In this document: positions 16,636-24,889 of the stretch, in pieces | Position numbering within the stretch: the stretch's first letter is position 1 | Layout of the letters: every line of letters starts with the position of its first letter | NCBI RefSeq assembly: GCF_001298675.1 | Contig: NZ_CYIG01000002.1 | Coordinates: 1-64,000, forward strand | DNA from: Paenacidovorax caeni | GTDB lineage: Bacteria > Pseudomonadota > Gammaproteobacteria > Burkholderiales > Burkholderiaceae_C | DNA length: 64,000 nucleotides | Reading direction: 5' to 3' | Made by a program: the position numbers and the translations under genes | The notes under the pieces: generated by a model | Database searches by the model: none | Seen by the model: the letters and a program-made list of their open reading frames with translations, nothing else | Told to the model about the DNA's origin: nothing

Positions 16636-17712
16636 TCAGGCTGTCTCCTGCGCCAGGGCCCAGGCGACATGCTCGCGCACCAGCGCGCTGGGGTCCTGGG
16701 TGCGCCTTCGCAGCGCATCACGCACCGCCGGGTCGCCCGTGGCGCGCAGCGCGTTGCCCAGCGCCACGGCGATGTTGCGCAGCCAGCGCTCGTGGCCGAT
16801 GCGGCGGATCGGGCCGCCCTCCGTCTGGCGCAGGAAGGTCGCCTCATCCCAAGCGAATAAGTGCACGAGCTGCTGCCCCGTCAGCCCGGCGCGCGCGTCG
16901 AAGTCGGGCAATGGGCTGGGCTGGGCGAACTTGTTCCACGGGCAGGCAAGCTGGCAGTCATCGCAGCCATAAATGCGGTTGCCCATGCGGGGGCGCAACG
17001 CCAGCGGGATATCGCCCGCGTGCTCGATGGTCAGGTAGGAGATGCAGCGGCGCGCATCGACGCGATATGGCGCCACGATGGCCTGCGTGGGGCACGCGTC
17101 CATGCACGCCTGGCAACTGCCGCAATGCGCCGTAACCGGCGCCGTGGGTGCCAGCGCCATGTCCACGTAGATCTCGCCCAGGAAGAACATGGACCCGGCC
17201 TCGCGCGAGAGCACCAGCGTGTGCTTGCCGCGCCAGCCCTGTCCGCTGCGCCGCGCCAGCTCGGCCTCTAGCACCGGGGCGGAGTCGGTAAAGACGCGGT
17301 GGCCAAAAGGCCCAGCGGCCTCGGCAATGCGGTCGGCGAGCTTTTGCAGGCGTGCGCGCAGCACCTTGTGGTAATCGCGCCCCCGGGCGTAGACCGAGAC
17401 AATGGCCTCACCCGGGCGCCGCAGGCGCTCCCATTCAACGGCCTGCCAGCCCTCGGGGGTGCTGCGTGGCAGATAGTCCATGCGCGCCGTAATGACGCTC
17501 ACCGTGCCAGGCACCAGCTCGGCCGGCCGGGCGCGCTTAAGGCCGTGGGCCGCCATGTAGTGCATATCGCCATGGAACCCTTGGGCCAGCCATTGCATCA
17601 ATCCAGGCTCTGCTGAAGACAAGTCCACACCCGTGACGCCGATTTGGGAAAATCCCAGCTCGCGCGCCCACTCCTGAATCCGAGGAATCCATTGACTTCC
17701 GTCCTGCACCAT
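16636..17712 (-). CDS. queG: epoxyqueuosine reductase QueG
   Basis: QueG carries out the last step of queuosine synthesis in tRNA, reducing epoxyqueuosine with cobalamin and two iron-sulfur clusters. The two [4Fe-4S] motifs are clear: CGSCQACMDACP and CDDCQLACP, each followed by the usual C-terminal residues. DYHKVLRARL and the segment around VFTDSAPVLEAELA match the cobalamin-binding core. The 358-residue length fits, including the C-terminal HEAT-like tail. The ATG at 17712 is only six bases after a TACAAT box, so the mRNA may be leaderless. It is divergent from tsaE with 33 bases between start codons. Confidence 0.95.
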   Translation of the reverse strand: MVQDGSQWIPRIQEWARELGFSQIGVTGVDLSSAEPGLMQWLAQGFHGDMHYMAAHGLKRARPAELVPGTVSVITARMDYLPRSTPEGWQAVEWERLRRPGEAIVSVYARGRDYHKVLRARLQKLADRIAEAAGPFGHRVFTDSAPVLEAELARRSGQGWRGKHTLVLSREAGSMFFLGEIYVDMALAPTAPVTAHCGSCQACMDACPTQAIVAPYRVDARRCISYLTIEHAGDIPLALRPRMGNRIYGCDDCQLACPWNKFAQPSPLPDFDARAGLTGQQLVHLFAWDEATFLRQTEGGPIRRIGHERWLRNIAVALGNALRATGDPAVRDALRRRTQDPSALVREHVAWALAQETA

Positions 17713-17718
17713 CGCCCG

Positions 17719-17724
17719 ATTGTA
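17719..17724 (-). promoter_or_regulatory. TACAAT -10 box six bases before the queG start
   Basis: On the minus strand TACAAT is followed by CGGGCG and then the queG ATG, so transcription would begin at or next to the start codon. No good -35 hexamer is visible upstream. It lies in the short gap shared with tsaE. Confidence 0.45.
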
Positions 17725-17745
17725 GAAAGCGCTCCCCCCCTGGCC

Positions 17746-18207
17746 ATGGCCGATGCCACCTGGCACAGCGAGGACGATACCGCGGCCTGGGCCCGCAGGC
17801 TGGCCACGCGGCCACAACTGGCCAACGCCTACATCACGCTGCACGGTGACCTGGGCGCAGGCAAGACCACGCTGGTGCGCCACCTGCTGCGGGCGCTGGG
17901 TGTGCAGGGCCGAATCAAAAGCCCCACGTATGCGGTGGTGGAGCCGCACGAGGCGGGCGGGCTGGCCATCTGGCACTTTGACTTCTACCGCTTTGACGAT
18001 CCGCGGGAATGGGAGGATGCCGGCTTGCGCGATATCTTCGCCGCACCCGGCCTCAAGCTGGCAGAATGGCCGGAAAAGGCAGCGGGGCTTGCCCCACCTG
18101 CGGATCTAGCTATCTATCTGGAAGCAATCGACGAAATGCAAAGGCATGTCACGTTGAAAGCGTTCACCGCGCCGGGCCAAGCCCTGCTGGAAGGGTTGCA
18201 GCCATGA
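17746..18207 (+). CDS. tsaE: tRNA threonylcarbamoyladenosine biosynthesis ATPase TsaE
   Basis: TsaE is the small ATPase that assists TsaB and TsaD in forming t6A37 in tRNAs reading ANN codons. The protein of about 153 residues has a Walker A motif (GDLGAGKTTLVRHLLRALG), the segment RIKSPTYAVVEPHE and the FDFYRFDDPREWEDAGLRD block typical of the family. The ATG at 17746 gives a normal N-terminus; an earlier TTG at 17692 is open and would overlap queG. It overlaps the amidase gene by four bases (ATGA), the conserved tsaE-ami arrangement. Confidence 0.93.
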   Translation: MADATWHSEDDTAAWARRLATRPQLANAYITLHGDLGAGKTTLVRHLLRALGVQGRIKSPTYAVVEPHEAGGLAIWHFDFYRFDDPREWEDAGLRDIFAAPGLKLAEWPEKAAGLAPPADLAIYLEAIDEMQRHVTLKAFTAPGQALLEGLQP

Positions 18208-19604
18208 AGCCCGCCCAACGCCCCGCCAACCCAACCCGCCGCGCGCTGCTTCGCGGGGGCAGCCTGGTGCTGCTGCTGGGCGTGCAGCAGATCGCGCGCG
18301 GCGCCACCATCGTCGCCGTGCGCGTGTGGCCGGCCCCCGAATATTCGCGCGTCACCATCGAGTCCGACACCAAGCTCGCGGCCAAGCAGTTCTTTGTGCC
18401 CCAGCCGCCACGCCTGGCCGTGGACATTGAAGGCATTGACCTGAACCCTGCGCTGCGCGAACTGGTGGCCAAGGTGCGTGCCGACGACCCGAACATCGCG
18501 GGCATCCGCGTGGGCCAGAACGCCCCGGGCGTGGTGCGCCTGGTGATTGACCTGAAACAGGCGGCAGTGCCCCAGGTGTTCACCCTCACGCCCGTGGCCG
18601 CGTACCAGCACCGCCTGGTGTTCGACCTGTACCCGGCGAAATCGGTCGATCCGCTCGAGGCCCTGATCGCCGAGCATTTGAACGACGCCCCTGCGGCCTC
18701 CGCACCGCACAGCGAAGCGGCATCGCCCCAGCCCACGGATCCACTGGGCGATTTGATCGCACAGCATGGCCAGCGCCCGGAGCCCGCCAAGCCACCCGCG
18801 CCAGCTCCCGCGCCCTCGGCCGCTGCCGCACCGCCGCCCCCCAGCGCAGCGCCGCGCGCTCCCGCCGTGGGGCGGCAAACCGACCGCCTCATCATCGTGG
18901 CCCTCGACCCGGGCCACGGGGGCGAAGACCCCGGCGCCATCGGCCCCGGCGGCACGCGCGAAAAGGACGTGGTGCTGAAAGTGGCACACCTGCTGCGCGA
19001 GCGCATCAACGCCTCCAGCGTCGGCGGCAACCCCATGCGCGCTTACCTCACGCGCGACGGCGACTATTTCGTGCCCCTGGGCACGCGCGTGGAAAAAGCC
19101 CGGCGCGTGCAGGCCGACCTGTTCGTCTCCATCCATGCTGACGCGTTCACCACCCCCAGCGCGCGCGGCGCCAGCGTGTTCGCACTGAGCCAAAGCGGCG
19201 CCTCCAGCACGGCGGCGCGCTGGCTGGCCAACAAGGAAAACCAGGCCGACCTCGTGGGGGGCCTGAACGTCAAGAGCCAGGACCAGCACGTGCAGCGCGC
19301 CCTGCTCGACATGAGCACCACCGCGCAGATCAACGACAGCCTGAAGCTCGGCAGCGTGCTGCTGGGCGAGATCGGTGGCATGGCCCGCCTGCACAAGCCG
19401 CGCGTGGAGCAGGCCGGCTTCGCCGTGCTGAAGGCGCCCGACATCCCGAGCGTGCTGGTGGAGACCGCCTTCATCAGCAACCCCGAGGAAGAGGCCAAGC
19501 TGCGCTCGGCGGCCTACCAGGTGCAACTGGCCGACGCACTGATGCGCGGCATACAGCGCTACTTCGCCAAGAACCCGCCGCTGGCACGTAGCCGCACGGT
19601 TTGA
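18204..19604 (+). CDS. amiC: N-acetylmuramoyl-L-alanine amidase (AmiC type)
   Basis: This periplasmic zinc amidase cleaves the stem peptide from peptidoglycan during daughter-cell separation. The 466-residue protein starts with a twin-arginine type signal (TRRALLRGG followed by a hydrophobic run), then an AMIN domain (about 40-150) that targets the septum, a long Ala/Pro-rich linker (about 185-230) and the Amidase_3 domain. Zinc and catalytic residues are seen in LDPGHGGEDPG, VSIHADAF and LVETAFISNPEEE. Its ATG overlaps the tsaE stop. The Tat signal and AMIN domain favour AmiC over AmiB, which is usually Sec-exported and LysM-bearing. Confidence 0.92.
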   Translation: MKPAQRPANPTRRALLRGGSLVLLLGVQQIARGATIVAVRVWPAPEYSRVTIESDTKLAAKQFFVPQPPRLAVDIEGIDLNPALRELVAKVRADDPNIAGIRVGQNAPGVVRLVIDLKQAAVPQVFTLTPVAAYQHRLVFDLYPAKSVDPLEALIAEHLNDAPAASAPHSEAASPQPTDPLGDLIAQHGQRPEPAKPPAPAPAPSAAAAPPPPSAAPRAPAVGRQTDRLIIVALDPGHGGEDPGAIGPGGTREKDVVLKVAHLLRERINASSVGGNPMRAYLTRDGDYFVPLGTRVEKARRVQADLFVSIHADAFTTPSARGASVFALSQSGASSTAARWLANKENQADLVGGLNVKSQDQHVQRALLDMSTTAQINDSLKLGSVLLGEIGGMARLHKPRVEQAGFAVLKAPDIPSVLVETAFISNPEEEAKLRSAAYQVQLADALMRGIQRYFAKNPPLARSRTV

Positions 19605-19796
19605 CGGTTCTGCCCCAGGCTCAACCCGGGCTGGTTCGCCGTGGTCCGCACGCGGCTGCGCTGGCGTTCACTCCAGGGGGCGTTGGTCAACGTTTGCCGC
19701 GGTGCGCGCCTGCTCAGGTACGACACGGCTTGTAACAGCCACTTCCAGCGACCGCCCTACATTGAAGGCATGTTGAACCCACAAAAGGAGTCCCCC

Positions 19797-20021
19797 GTGC
19801 TGAAGACCCGTTACCTGCTTGCCGTGACCACGATGGCATCCGCATTCGCCTTGGGCGGCTGCGCCAGCGCACCGACCCACAACCAGCTGGGTACCGCTGC
19901 AGGTGCCGTGGCGGGCGGCGTCGCGGGCCATGTGCTGTTCGGCGGCCCACTGGGTACCGTGGGCGGTGCCGCAGCGGGCGCGGTTATCGGCAACGAATTG
20001 ACCAAATCCAAGCGCCGCTAA
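19797..20021 (+). CDS. small glycine-zipper outer-membrane lipoprotein
   Basis: This 74-residue protein begins at a GTG preceded by AAAAGGAG six bases away. It has a lipoprotein signal ending in the lipobox LGGC, followed by a glycine-zipper region (GTAAGAVAGGVAGHVLFGG, then GTVGGAAAGAVIGNEL) and a basic tail (KSKRR). It resembles OsmB/SlyB-type envelope proteins. An ATG at 19770 would add nine residues before the signal and is less likely. A hairpin terminator follows. The exact role is unknown. Confidence 0.8.
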   Translation: MLKTRYLLAVTTMASAFALGGCASAPTHNQLGTAAGAVAGGVAGHVLFGGPLGTVGGAAAGAVIGNELTKSKRR

Positions 20022-20042
20022 CCCCCCGGCGCCCCTGTTTTT

Positions 20043-20070
20043 CGCCCGCCACGCGCGGGCGATATTGTTT
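20043..20070 (+). terminator. hairpin terminator after the glycine-zipper lipoprotein gene
   Basis: CGCCCGC (20043-20049) pairs perfectly with GCGGGCG (20055-20061) and is followed by ATATTGTTT. It lies about 20 bases after the lipoprotein stop, between it and the convergent DedA gene. Confidence 0.65.
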
Positions 20071-20087
20071 CTGGCGGGGCGAAATGG

Positions 20088-20729
20088 TTACGCCGTTTTA
20101 CGCCCGGCGCGCCAGGCGCCAAAGATGGCGATCAGCCCCGGCACCAGAATCAGGCCCCAGATGATCTTCTCCAGATGTTGGCGCACCCAGGGCAGGTTGC
20201 CGAAGAAATAGCCCGCGGTACAAATGCCCAGCACCCACACCAGTGCGCCGCCCACGTTATAGGCCGAGAATTTGCCCCGCCCCATGGCCGCCACGCCCGC
20301 CACAAAGGGGGCGAAGGTGCGAATGAATGGCATGAAACGCGCCAGAACGATGGTGATGCCGCCATAGCGTTCGTAGAACCCATGCGCCTGGTCAAACGCC
20401 CGCTTGTTGAACCAGCGCGAGTCCTCCCACTGGAACACCTTCGGCCCGAAATAGCGCCCGATGGTGTAGTTGCACTGATCGCCCAGAATGGCCGCCACCA
20501 GCAGGATGGCGCAGGCCAGCGGGAAATTCAGCAACCCCGCGCCGCTGAGTGCGCCCACGATGAACAGCAGCGAGTCGCCCGGCAGAAAGGGCATGACCAC
20601 CACGCCCGTCTCCACAAAAACGATCAGGAACAGCAGCGCGTACACCCAGGCGCCGTAGTTGGCGACAAAGGCCTCGAGGTACTTGTCCACATGCAGGATG
20701 AAGTCGATGAGAAAGCTGACGAGTTCCAT
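20088..20729 (-). CDS. DedA family inner-membrane protein
   Basis: This 213-residue membrane protein has the DedA/SNARE-associated core: FVETGVVVMPFLPGDSLLFIVGAL near residue 40 and ARFMPFIRTFAPFVAGVAAMGRGKF near 130. DedA proteins support membrane homeostasis; several are thought to act as lipid or undecaprenyl-phosphate transporters. The ATG at 20729 gives the usual short N-terminal amphipathic stretch. It is convergent with the lipoprotein gene and its 5' end faces mutL, 63 bases away. Confidence 0.88.
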   Translation of the reverse strand: MELVSFLIDFILHVDKYLEAFVANYGAWVYALLFLIVFVETGVVVMPFLPGDSLLFIVGALSGAGLLNFPLACAILLVAAILGDQCNYTIGRYFGPKVFQWEDSRWFNKRAFDQAHGFYERYGGITIVLARFMPFIRTFAPFVAGVAAMGRGKFSAYNVGGALVWVLGICTAGYFFGNLPWVRQHLEKIIWGLILVPGLIAIFGAWRAGRKTA

Positions 20730-20779
20730 GAAAAAAGCGGGGTGCGCCCAAGGGCAAAGCGCGCATTATCCGCAGCTCC

Positions 20780-20785
20780 TAAAAT
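20780..20785 (+). promoter_or_regulatory. TAAAAT -10 box seven bases before the mutL start
   Basis: TAAAAT is followed by TCCCCGG and then the GTG that opens the MutL reading frame. No Shine-Dalgarno sequence lies between them, and no strong -35 hexamer is visible. Confidence 0.45.
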
Positions 20786-20792
20786 TCCCCGG

Positions 20793-22739
20793 GTGAATGC
20801 AAGCCCCCCCCTCCCTGCTACCGCCGCGCCCGCCCCGCTCCCCCGCCGCCCCATCCGCGACCTGCCCGACGAGCTGATCAGCCAGATCGCCGCAGGCGAA
20901 GTGGTCGAGCGCCCCGCATCGGTGGTGCGCGAGCTGGTGGACAACGCGCTGGACTCTGGCGCCACGGCCATTACCGTGCGGCTGCTTGCGGGCGGCGTGC
21001 GCCTCATCAGCGTGGAGGATGACGGCTGCGGCATCCCGCAGGACGAGCTGCCCGTCGCCCTGCGCCGCCATGCCACCAGCAAAATCACCAACCTGCACGA
21101 CCTGGAGACCGTGGCCACCATGGGCTTTCGCGGCGAGGCGCTGGCAGCCATCGCCTCGGTGTCGGAAACGGCGCTGCTGTCGCGCCCGCAGGCGCAGGCC
21201 AGCGCCTTCCTGCTCGATGCGCGCAGCGGCGAGATCCGCCCCGCCGCGCGCAGCCACGGCACCACGGTGGAGGTGAAAGAGCTGTTCTTCTCCACCCCGG
21301 CACGGCGCAAGTTCCTCAAGAGCGACGCCACCGAACTCGCGCACTGTGTCGAGGCCGTGCGCCGCCACGCGCTGGCACGGCCCGACGTGGGCTTCGCCAT
21401 CTGGCACGAAGGCAAGCTGGTGGAGCAGTGGCGCGCCACTTTCGTGCCCAGCCAGGCCCGGCCCGGGGAAGGCAGCGTGCAGGATGCGCTGGCACGCCGC
21501 CTGGCCGACGTGCTGGGCGAGGACTTCGTCAACCAATCCATGGCCGTACTGCACCGCGCGGGCCCCGTCACCGTGACAGGCCGCGCCGGTCTGCCCGATG
21601 CCGCGCGCGCCCGTGCCGACCACCAGTACTGCTACGTGAACGGCCGCTTCGTGCGCGACAAGGTGCTCACGCACGCGGCGCGCAGCGCCTACGAGGACGT
21701 GCTGCACGGCCAGAAGCAGCCCGTCTATGCGCTGTACGTGGAGATCGACCCGGCACGCGTGGACGTGAACGTGCACCCGACAAAGATCGAGGTGCGCTTT
21801 CGCGACAGCCGCGAGGTGCACCAGGCCGTGCGCCACGCCGTGGAGAACGCGTTGGCCGCCCCGCGCGCGGCGGCGCTGGCAGCCGCCGCCCCGGCTAGCG
21901 CACCCGCGCAGACCCCTGCCGGCACAGAGGATTTGCAGCCAAAACAGCCGCTAGCCCAATACTGGCAAGCGCAAGCAGCTATCAAATTCGACGAGCGCCC
22001 CGGCCACAAAGTGAGCGACCTGCAGGCGCTGTGGCAGCCGGCACAGCCCACGCAGCCGAGCCCCCTCGCCGAGCCGCCCACGGCCGCGCCCGCCATCGCC
22101 TGGGCGTCACCCGCGGCGGCCGCGCCAGCGCCGCCCGCCGCCGAAGCCCCGGCGTGGCCGCTGGGCCGGGCGGTGGCGCAGATTCACGGGGTCTACATCC
22201 TGGCCGAGAACGCGCAGGGCATGGTCGTCGTGGACATGCACGCCGCGCACGAGCGCATCGTCTACGAACGCCTCAAGGCCCAGGCAGAGGGCGGCGCGCG
22301 CATCGCCAGCCAGCCCCTGCTGATCCCCGCCACCTTCGCCGCCACGGCGCAGGAAGTAGCGACGGCGGAAGAATGCGCCGAGGTGCTGGCCACGCTGGGC
22401 CTGGAGGTTGTGCCTTTCTCCCCCAAGACCCTGGCCGTGCGCGCCGTGCCCACCAGCTTGGCGCAAGGCGACGCGGTGGAGCTGGCGCGCAGCGTGCTGG
22501 CCGAACTGGCCGCGCACGATGCCACCACCGTGGTGCAGCGCGCACACAATGAAATCCTGGCCACCATGGCCTGCCACGGCGCCGTGCGCGCCAACCGCAA
22601 GCTCACGCTGGACGAAATGAACGCCCTGCTGCGCCAGATGGAGACCACCGACCGCAGCGACCAGTGCAACCACGGCCGCCCGACCTGGCGCCAGCTCACG
22701 ATGAAAGAGCTGGACGCGCTTTTCCTGCGCGGGCGCTGA
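20793..22739 (+). CDS. mutL: DNA mismatch repair protein MutL
   Basis: MutL couples mismatch recognition by MutS to strand removal. The N-terminal GHKL ATPase is complete (ISQIAAGEVVERPASVVREL, VEDDGCGI, MGFRGEALAAIASV). The C-terminal domain carries an endonuclease-type motif, DMHAAHERIVYE at 481-492 (DxHAxxExxxxE), with CNHGRP at 625-630, like Neisseria MutL rather than E. coli MutL, so it probably nicks DNA itself. The 648-residue length is normal. The GTG at 20793 has no Shine-Dalgarno and a -10-like box seven bases upstream. Residues about 380-399 in the Ala/Pro-rich linker come from a dispersed repeat. Confidence 0.95.
   Translation: MNASPPLPATAAPAPLPRRPIRDLPDELISQIAAGEVVERPASVVRELVDNALDSGATAITVRLLAGGVRLISVEDDGCGIPQDELPVALRRHATSKITNLHDLETVATMGFRGEALAAIASVSETALLSRPQAQASAFLLDARSGEIRPAARSHGTTVEVKELFFSTPARRKFLKSDATELAHCVEAVRRHALARPDVGFAIWHEGKLVEQWRATFVPSQARPGEGSVQDALARRLADVLGEDFVNQSMAVLHRAGPVTVTGRAGLPDAARARADHQYCYVNGRFVRDKVLTHAARSAYEDVLHGQKQPVYALYVEIDPARVDVNVHPTKIEVRFRDSREVHQAVRHAVENALAAPRAAALAAAAPASAPAQTPAGTEDLQPKQPLAQYWQAQAAIKFDERPGHKVSDLQALWQPAQPTQPSPLAEPPTAAPAIAWASPAAAAPAPPAAEAPAWPLGRAVAQIHGVYILAENAQGMVVVDMHAAHERIVYERLKAQAEGGARIASQPLLIPATFAATAQEVATAEECAEVLATLGLEVVPFSPKTLAVRAVPTSLAQGDAVELARSVLAELAAHDATTVVQRAHNEILATMACHGAVRANRKLTLDEMNALLRQMETTDRSDQCNHGRPTWRQLTMKELDALFLRGR
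21930..21989 (+). repeat. dispersed repeat copy read in frame inside the mutL linker
   Basis: GATTTGCAGCCAAAACAGC, CGCTAGCCCAATACTGGC and AAGCGCAAGCAGCTATCAAA occur in the order and spacing of the intergenic copies (compare 13203-13262). The frame stays open and encodes a Gln/Ala-rich stretch between the ATPase and the C-terminal domain. Confidence 0.85.
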
Positions 22740-22748
22740 GGGCCTGCG

Positions 22749-23420
22749 ATGCGCATCCTGCTGGTCGAAGACGACCTCCCCCTGGCCAGCGCCCTGGCCG
22801 AATTCCTCGGCGCCAAGGGCTTCGTGTGCGAGCGCGCCGCCAGCCTGCAGGCCGCGCGCGCCCTGCTGCCGCTGGCCCACTGGGGCGCCGTGCTGCTGGA
22901 CTGGCAACTGCCCGACGGCGAAGGCCTGGCGCTGCTGCCGCTGCTGCGTGCACGCCTGCCCGAAGCCGCCGTGATCGTGCTCACCGCGCGCGACCAGATC
23001 ACCGACCGCATCCAGGGCCTGGACGCCGGGGCCGACGACTACCTCGTCAAGCCCTACGACCCGGACGAGTTGCTGGCGCGCCTGCGCGCCGTGGAGCGCC
23101 GGCGCAGCGGCGCCGCCAGCGCCCTGCTGCAGCTGCCCGGCCTGTCGATCGACCTGGGCCGCATGGCCGTGCAGCTCGACGGACAGGCGGTGGAGCTGAC
23201 CGCCAAGGAATGGGCCGTGCTGCGCGTGCTGGCGCAGCGGCCCGACCGCATTCACCCGCGCGAGAGCCTGCTCGACGCCCTGTACGGCCTGGACGCCGAC
23301 GCCAGCAGCAACACGCTGGAGGTGTTCATCAGCAACCTGCGCCGCAAGATTGGGCGCGAGCGCATCCAAACCTTGCGCGGCCTGGGCTACAAGCTCAACA
23401 CCGCCGCCACTGGCACATGA
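22749..23420 (+). CDS. OmpR-family response regulator (QseB/TctD type)
   Basis: This 223-residue transcription factor has a receiver domain (1-118) with acidic pocket D8/D9, phospho-acceptor D51 (VLLDWQLPDG), T79 and K101, and a winged-helix DNA-binding domain (about 125-218) with ELTAKEWAVLRVLAQRP and NTLEVFISNLRRKIG. It starts nine bases after mutL and overlaps the kinase gene by four bases, so it is the cognate regulator of that kinase. The metal efflux operon converges with it; control of that operon is possible but not shown. Confidence 0.93.
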   Translation: MRILLVEDDLPLASALAEFLGAKGFVCERAASLQAARALLPLAHWGAVLLDWQLPDGEGLALLPLLRARLPEAAVIVLTARDQITDRIQGLDAGADDYLVKPYDPDELLARLRAVERRRSGAASALLQLPGLSIDLGRMAVQLDGQAVELTAKEWAVLRVLAQRPDRIHPRESLLDALYGLDADASSNTLEVFISNLRRKIGRERIQTLRGLGYKLNTAATGT

Positions 23421-24826
23421 AGCAGCGCAGCCTTTCCTGGTCGCTCACCCGTGCCCTGCTGCCCTGGGTGGCACTGGTGTGGGTGGCCATCAGTTTGGGC
23501 GTGGCCTGGTATGTGCAGCATGAGCTGGCCGAGCAGCTTGACGCCGGGCTGGTCGAGAGCGCGGAACGCCTGCTCGACCTGGCGGCACACGATGCACGCA
23601 ACCACGAGAAGCCCTCCGAACGCGACGGCACGCTGTTCCGGCTGGAGGTGCCTCACAGCAAGCTGCACGGCGCCAAGCACGACGTGTTGCTGTACCAGGT
23701 GGTGAACACCGACAACGAGCTGCTGCTGCGCTCGGCCGACGCGCCACGCTACCCTTTGCCGGTGCCCCTGAGCACCGGCTTTCGCGAATATGCAGGCCTG
23801 CGCATCTACACCCTGGCCCACCCCAGCCTGCCCATGTACATCCACGCGGGCGACCCGCTGGCGCACCGCCAGGCCACGCGCACACGCACGCTGCTGGGCT
23901 TGCTGGTGCCGCTGCTGGTGGTGTTGCCGCTACTGGGCTGGCTGATTCGCACCGTCACCCGCCGGGTGCTCGCGCCCGCCGGACAGATCGCTCGCGAACT
24001 GCAGCAGCGCGATGGCAGGCACCTGGCCCCGCTGGCGCCGGCGCAGCCCCTGCCCGCCGAGCTGCAAACCATCGTCGGTAGCGCCAACCACCTGCTGCAG
24101 CGCCTGGAAGGCGCGCTGGACACCGAACGCGCCCTGGCCGCCAACGCCGCCCACGAGCTGCGCACCCCTCTGGCCACCGTGCGCCTGCGCCTGCAGACCG
24201 CGCTGGCCCAGGTGAGCGACGGCCCCGCACGCCAGCGCGTGGCCGAGGCGCTGGACTCGCTCGACCAACTGGGCCGGCGCAGTGAAAAGCTGCTGCAGCT
24301 CTCGCGTGCCGAGTCGGGCGCGGCCCTGGCACAGGAGCGCGTGAACCTTGGCAAGCTGGCCGCCGTGGTCGCGCAGGAGTTCTGGTCCGACCCCGCGCTG
24401 CTGCAGCGCCTGCACCTGGTGCTGCCCGAAAGCGAGGACGTATGGGTGCGCGGCGATTTCGACGCGCTGGCCATCGCACTGCGCAACCTGGTGGAAAACG
24501 CCGTGCGCTACGCCCCCAGCGGGCCGGTGACGATCGCGGTGGAGGCGCCTGCCACCTGCAGCGTCAGCGACGAGGGCCCGGGGCTTTCGCCCGAGCGCGC
24601 GCACGCGCTACTGCAGCGCCACCAGCGCAACGGCCACGCGCCGCCGGCCTGCAGCGCACCGGCGCATGTGCCCGGCTACGGGCTGGGCCTGTCGATCGTA
24701 TCGACCATCGTGCAGCGCCAGGGCGGCGCGCTGGCCCTGCAGTCGCCCCCGCCCGGCCAGCCCCACGGGCTGCGCGCTGCGTTGCTGCTGCGCGCGGCGG
24801 AGCAGCCCACCGCGCCTGGAATTTGA
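23417..24826 (+). CDS. two-component sensor histidine kinase (QseC/TctE type)
   Basis: This 469-residue inner-membrane kinase has two transmembrane helices (about 13-33 and 159-178) around a ~125-residue periplasmic sensor. A HAMP-like stretch follows, then the dimerisation domain with phospho-accepting H246 in AAHELRTPLA and an ATPase domain with N box (LRNLVENAVRYAP), G1 (SDEGPGLS) and G2 (GYGLGLSIV). The ATG overlaps the regulator stop as ATGA. The periplasmic part resembles the 2CSK_N sensor of TctE/QseC rather than a His-rich metal sensor, so the ligand is open. Confidence 0.93.
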   Translation: MKQRSLSWSLTRALLPWVALVWVAISLGVAWYVQHELAEQLDAGLVESAERLLDLAAHDARNHEKPSERDGTLFRLEVPHSKLHGAKHDVLLYQVVNTDNELLLRSADAPRYPLPVPLSTGFREYAGLRIYTLAHPSLPMYIHAGDPLAHRQATRTRTLLGLLVPLLVVLPLLGWLIRTVTRRVLAPAGQIARELQQRDGRHLAPLAPAQPLPAELQTIVGSANHLLQRLEGALDTERALAANAAHELRTPLATVRLRLQTALAQVSDGPARQRVAEALDSLDQLGRRSEKLLQLSRAESGAALAQERVNLGKLAAVVAQEFWSDPALLQRLHLVLPESEDVWVRGDFDALAIALRNLVENAVRYAPSGPVTIAVEAPATCSVSDEGPGLSPERAHALLQRHQRNGHAPPACSAPAHVPGYGLGLSIVSTIVQRQGGALALQSPPPGQPHGLRAALLLRAAEQPTAPGI

Positions 24827-24828
24827 GG

Positions 24829-24888
24829 TCTTTTAGGCTTCCAGGGCTTACCTGAAAAGCGCTAGCAGCTCTCTTTTCAATAGCAACC
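24829..24888 (+). repeat. dispersed repeat copy between convergent genes
   Basis: It has a degenerate left half (TTTTAGGCTTCCAGGGCTTA), then AAAAGCGCTAGCAGCTC and TTTTCAATAGCAACC. It occupies the whole 63-base gap between the kinase gene and the outer-membrane efflux gene, which converge. Confidence 0.8.
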
Positions 24889-24889
24889 A

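Noticed and set aside
18105-18130. CTAGCTATCTATCTGGAAGC inside tsaE as a repeat fragment.
   Set aside because: Only the short TAGCTATC part matches; the spacing of the other blocks is wrong.
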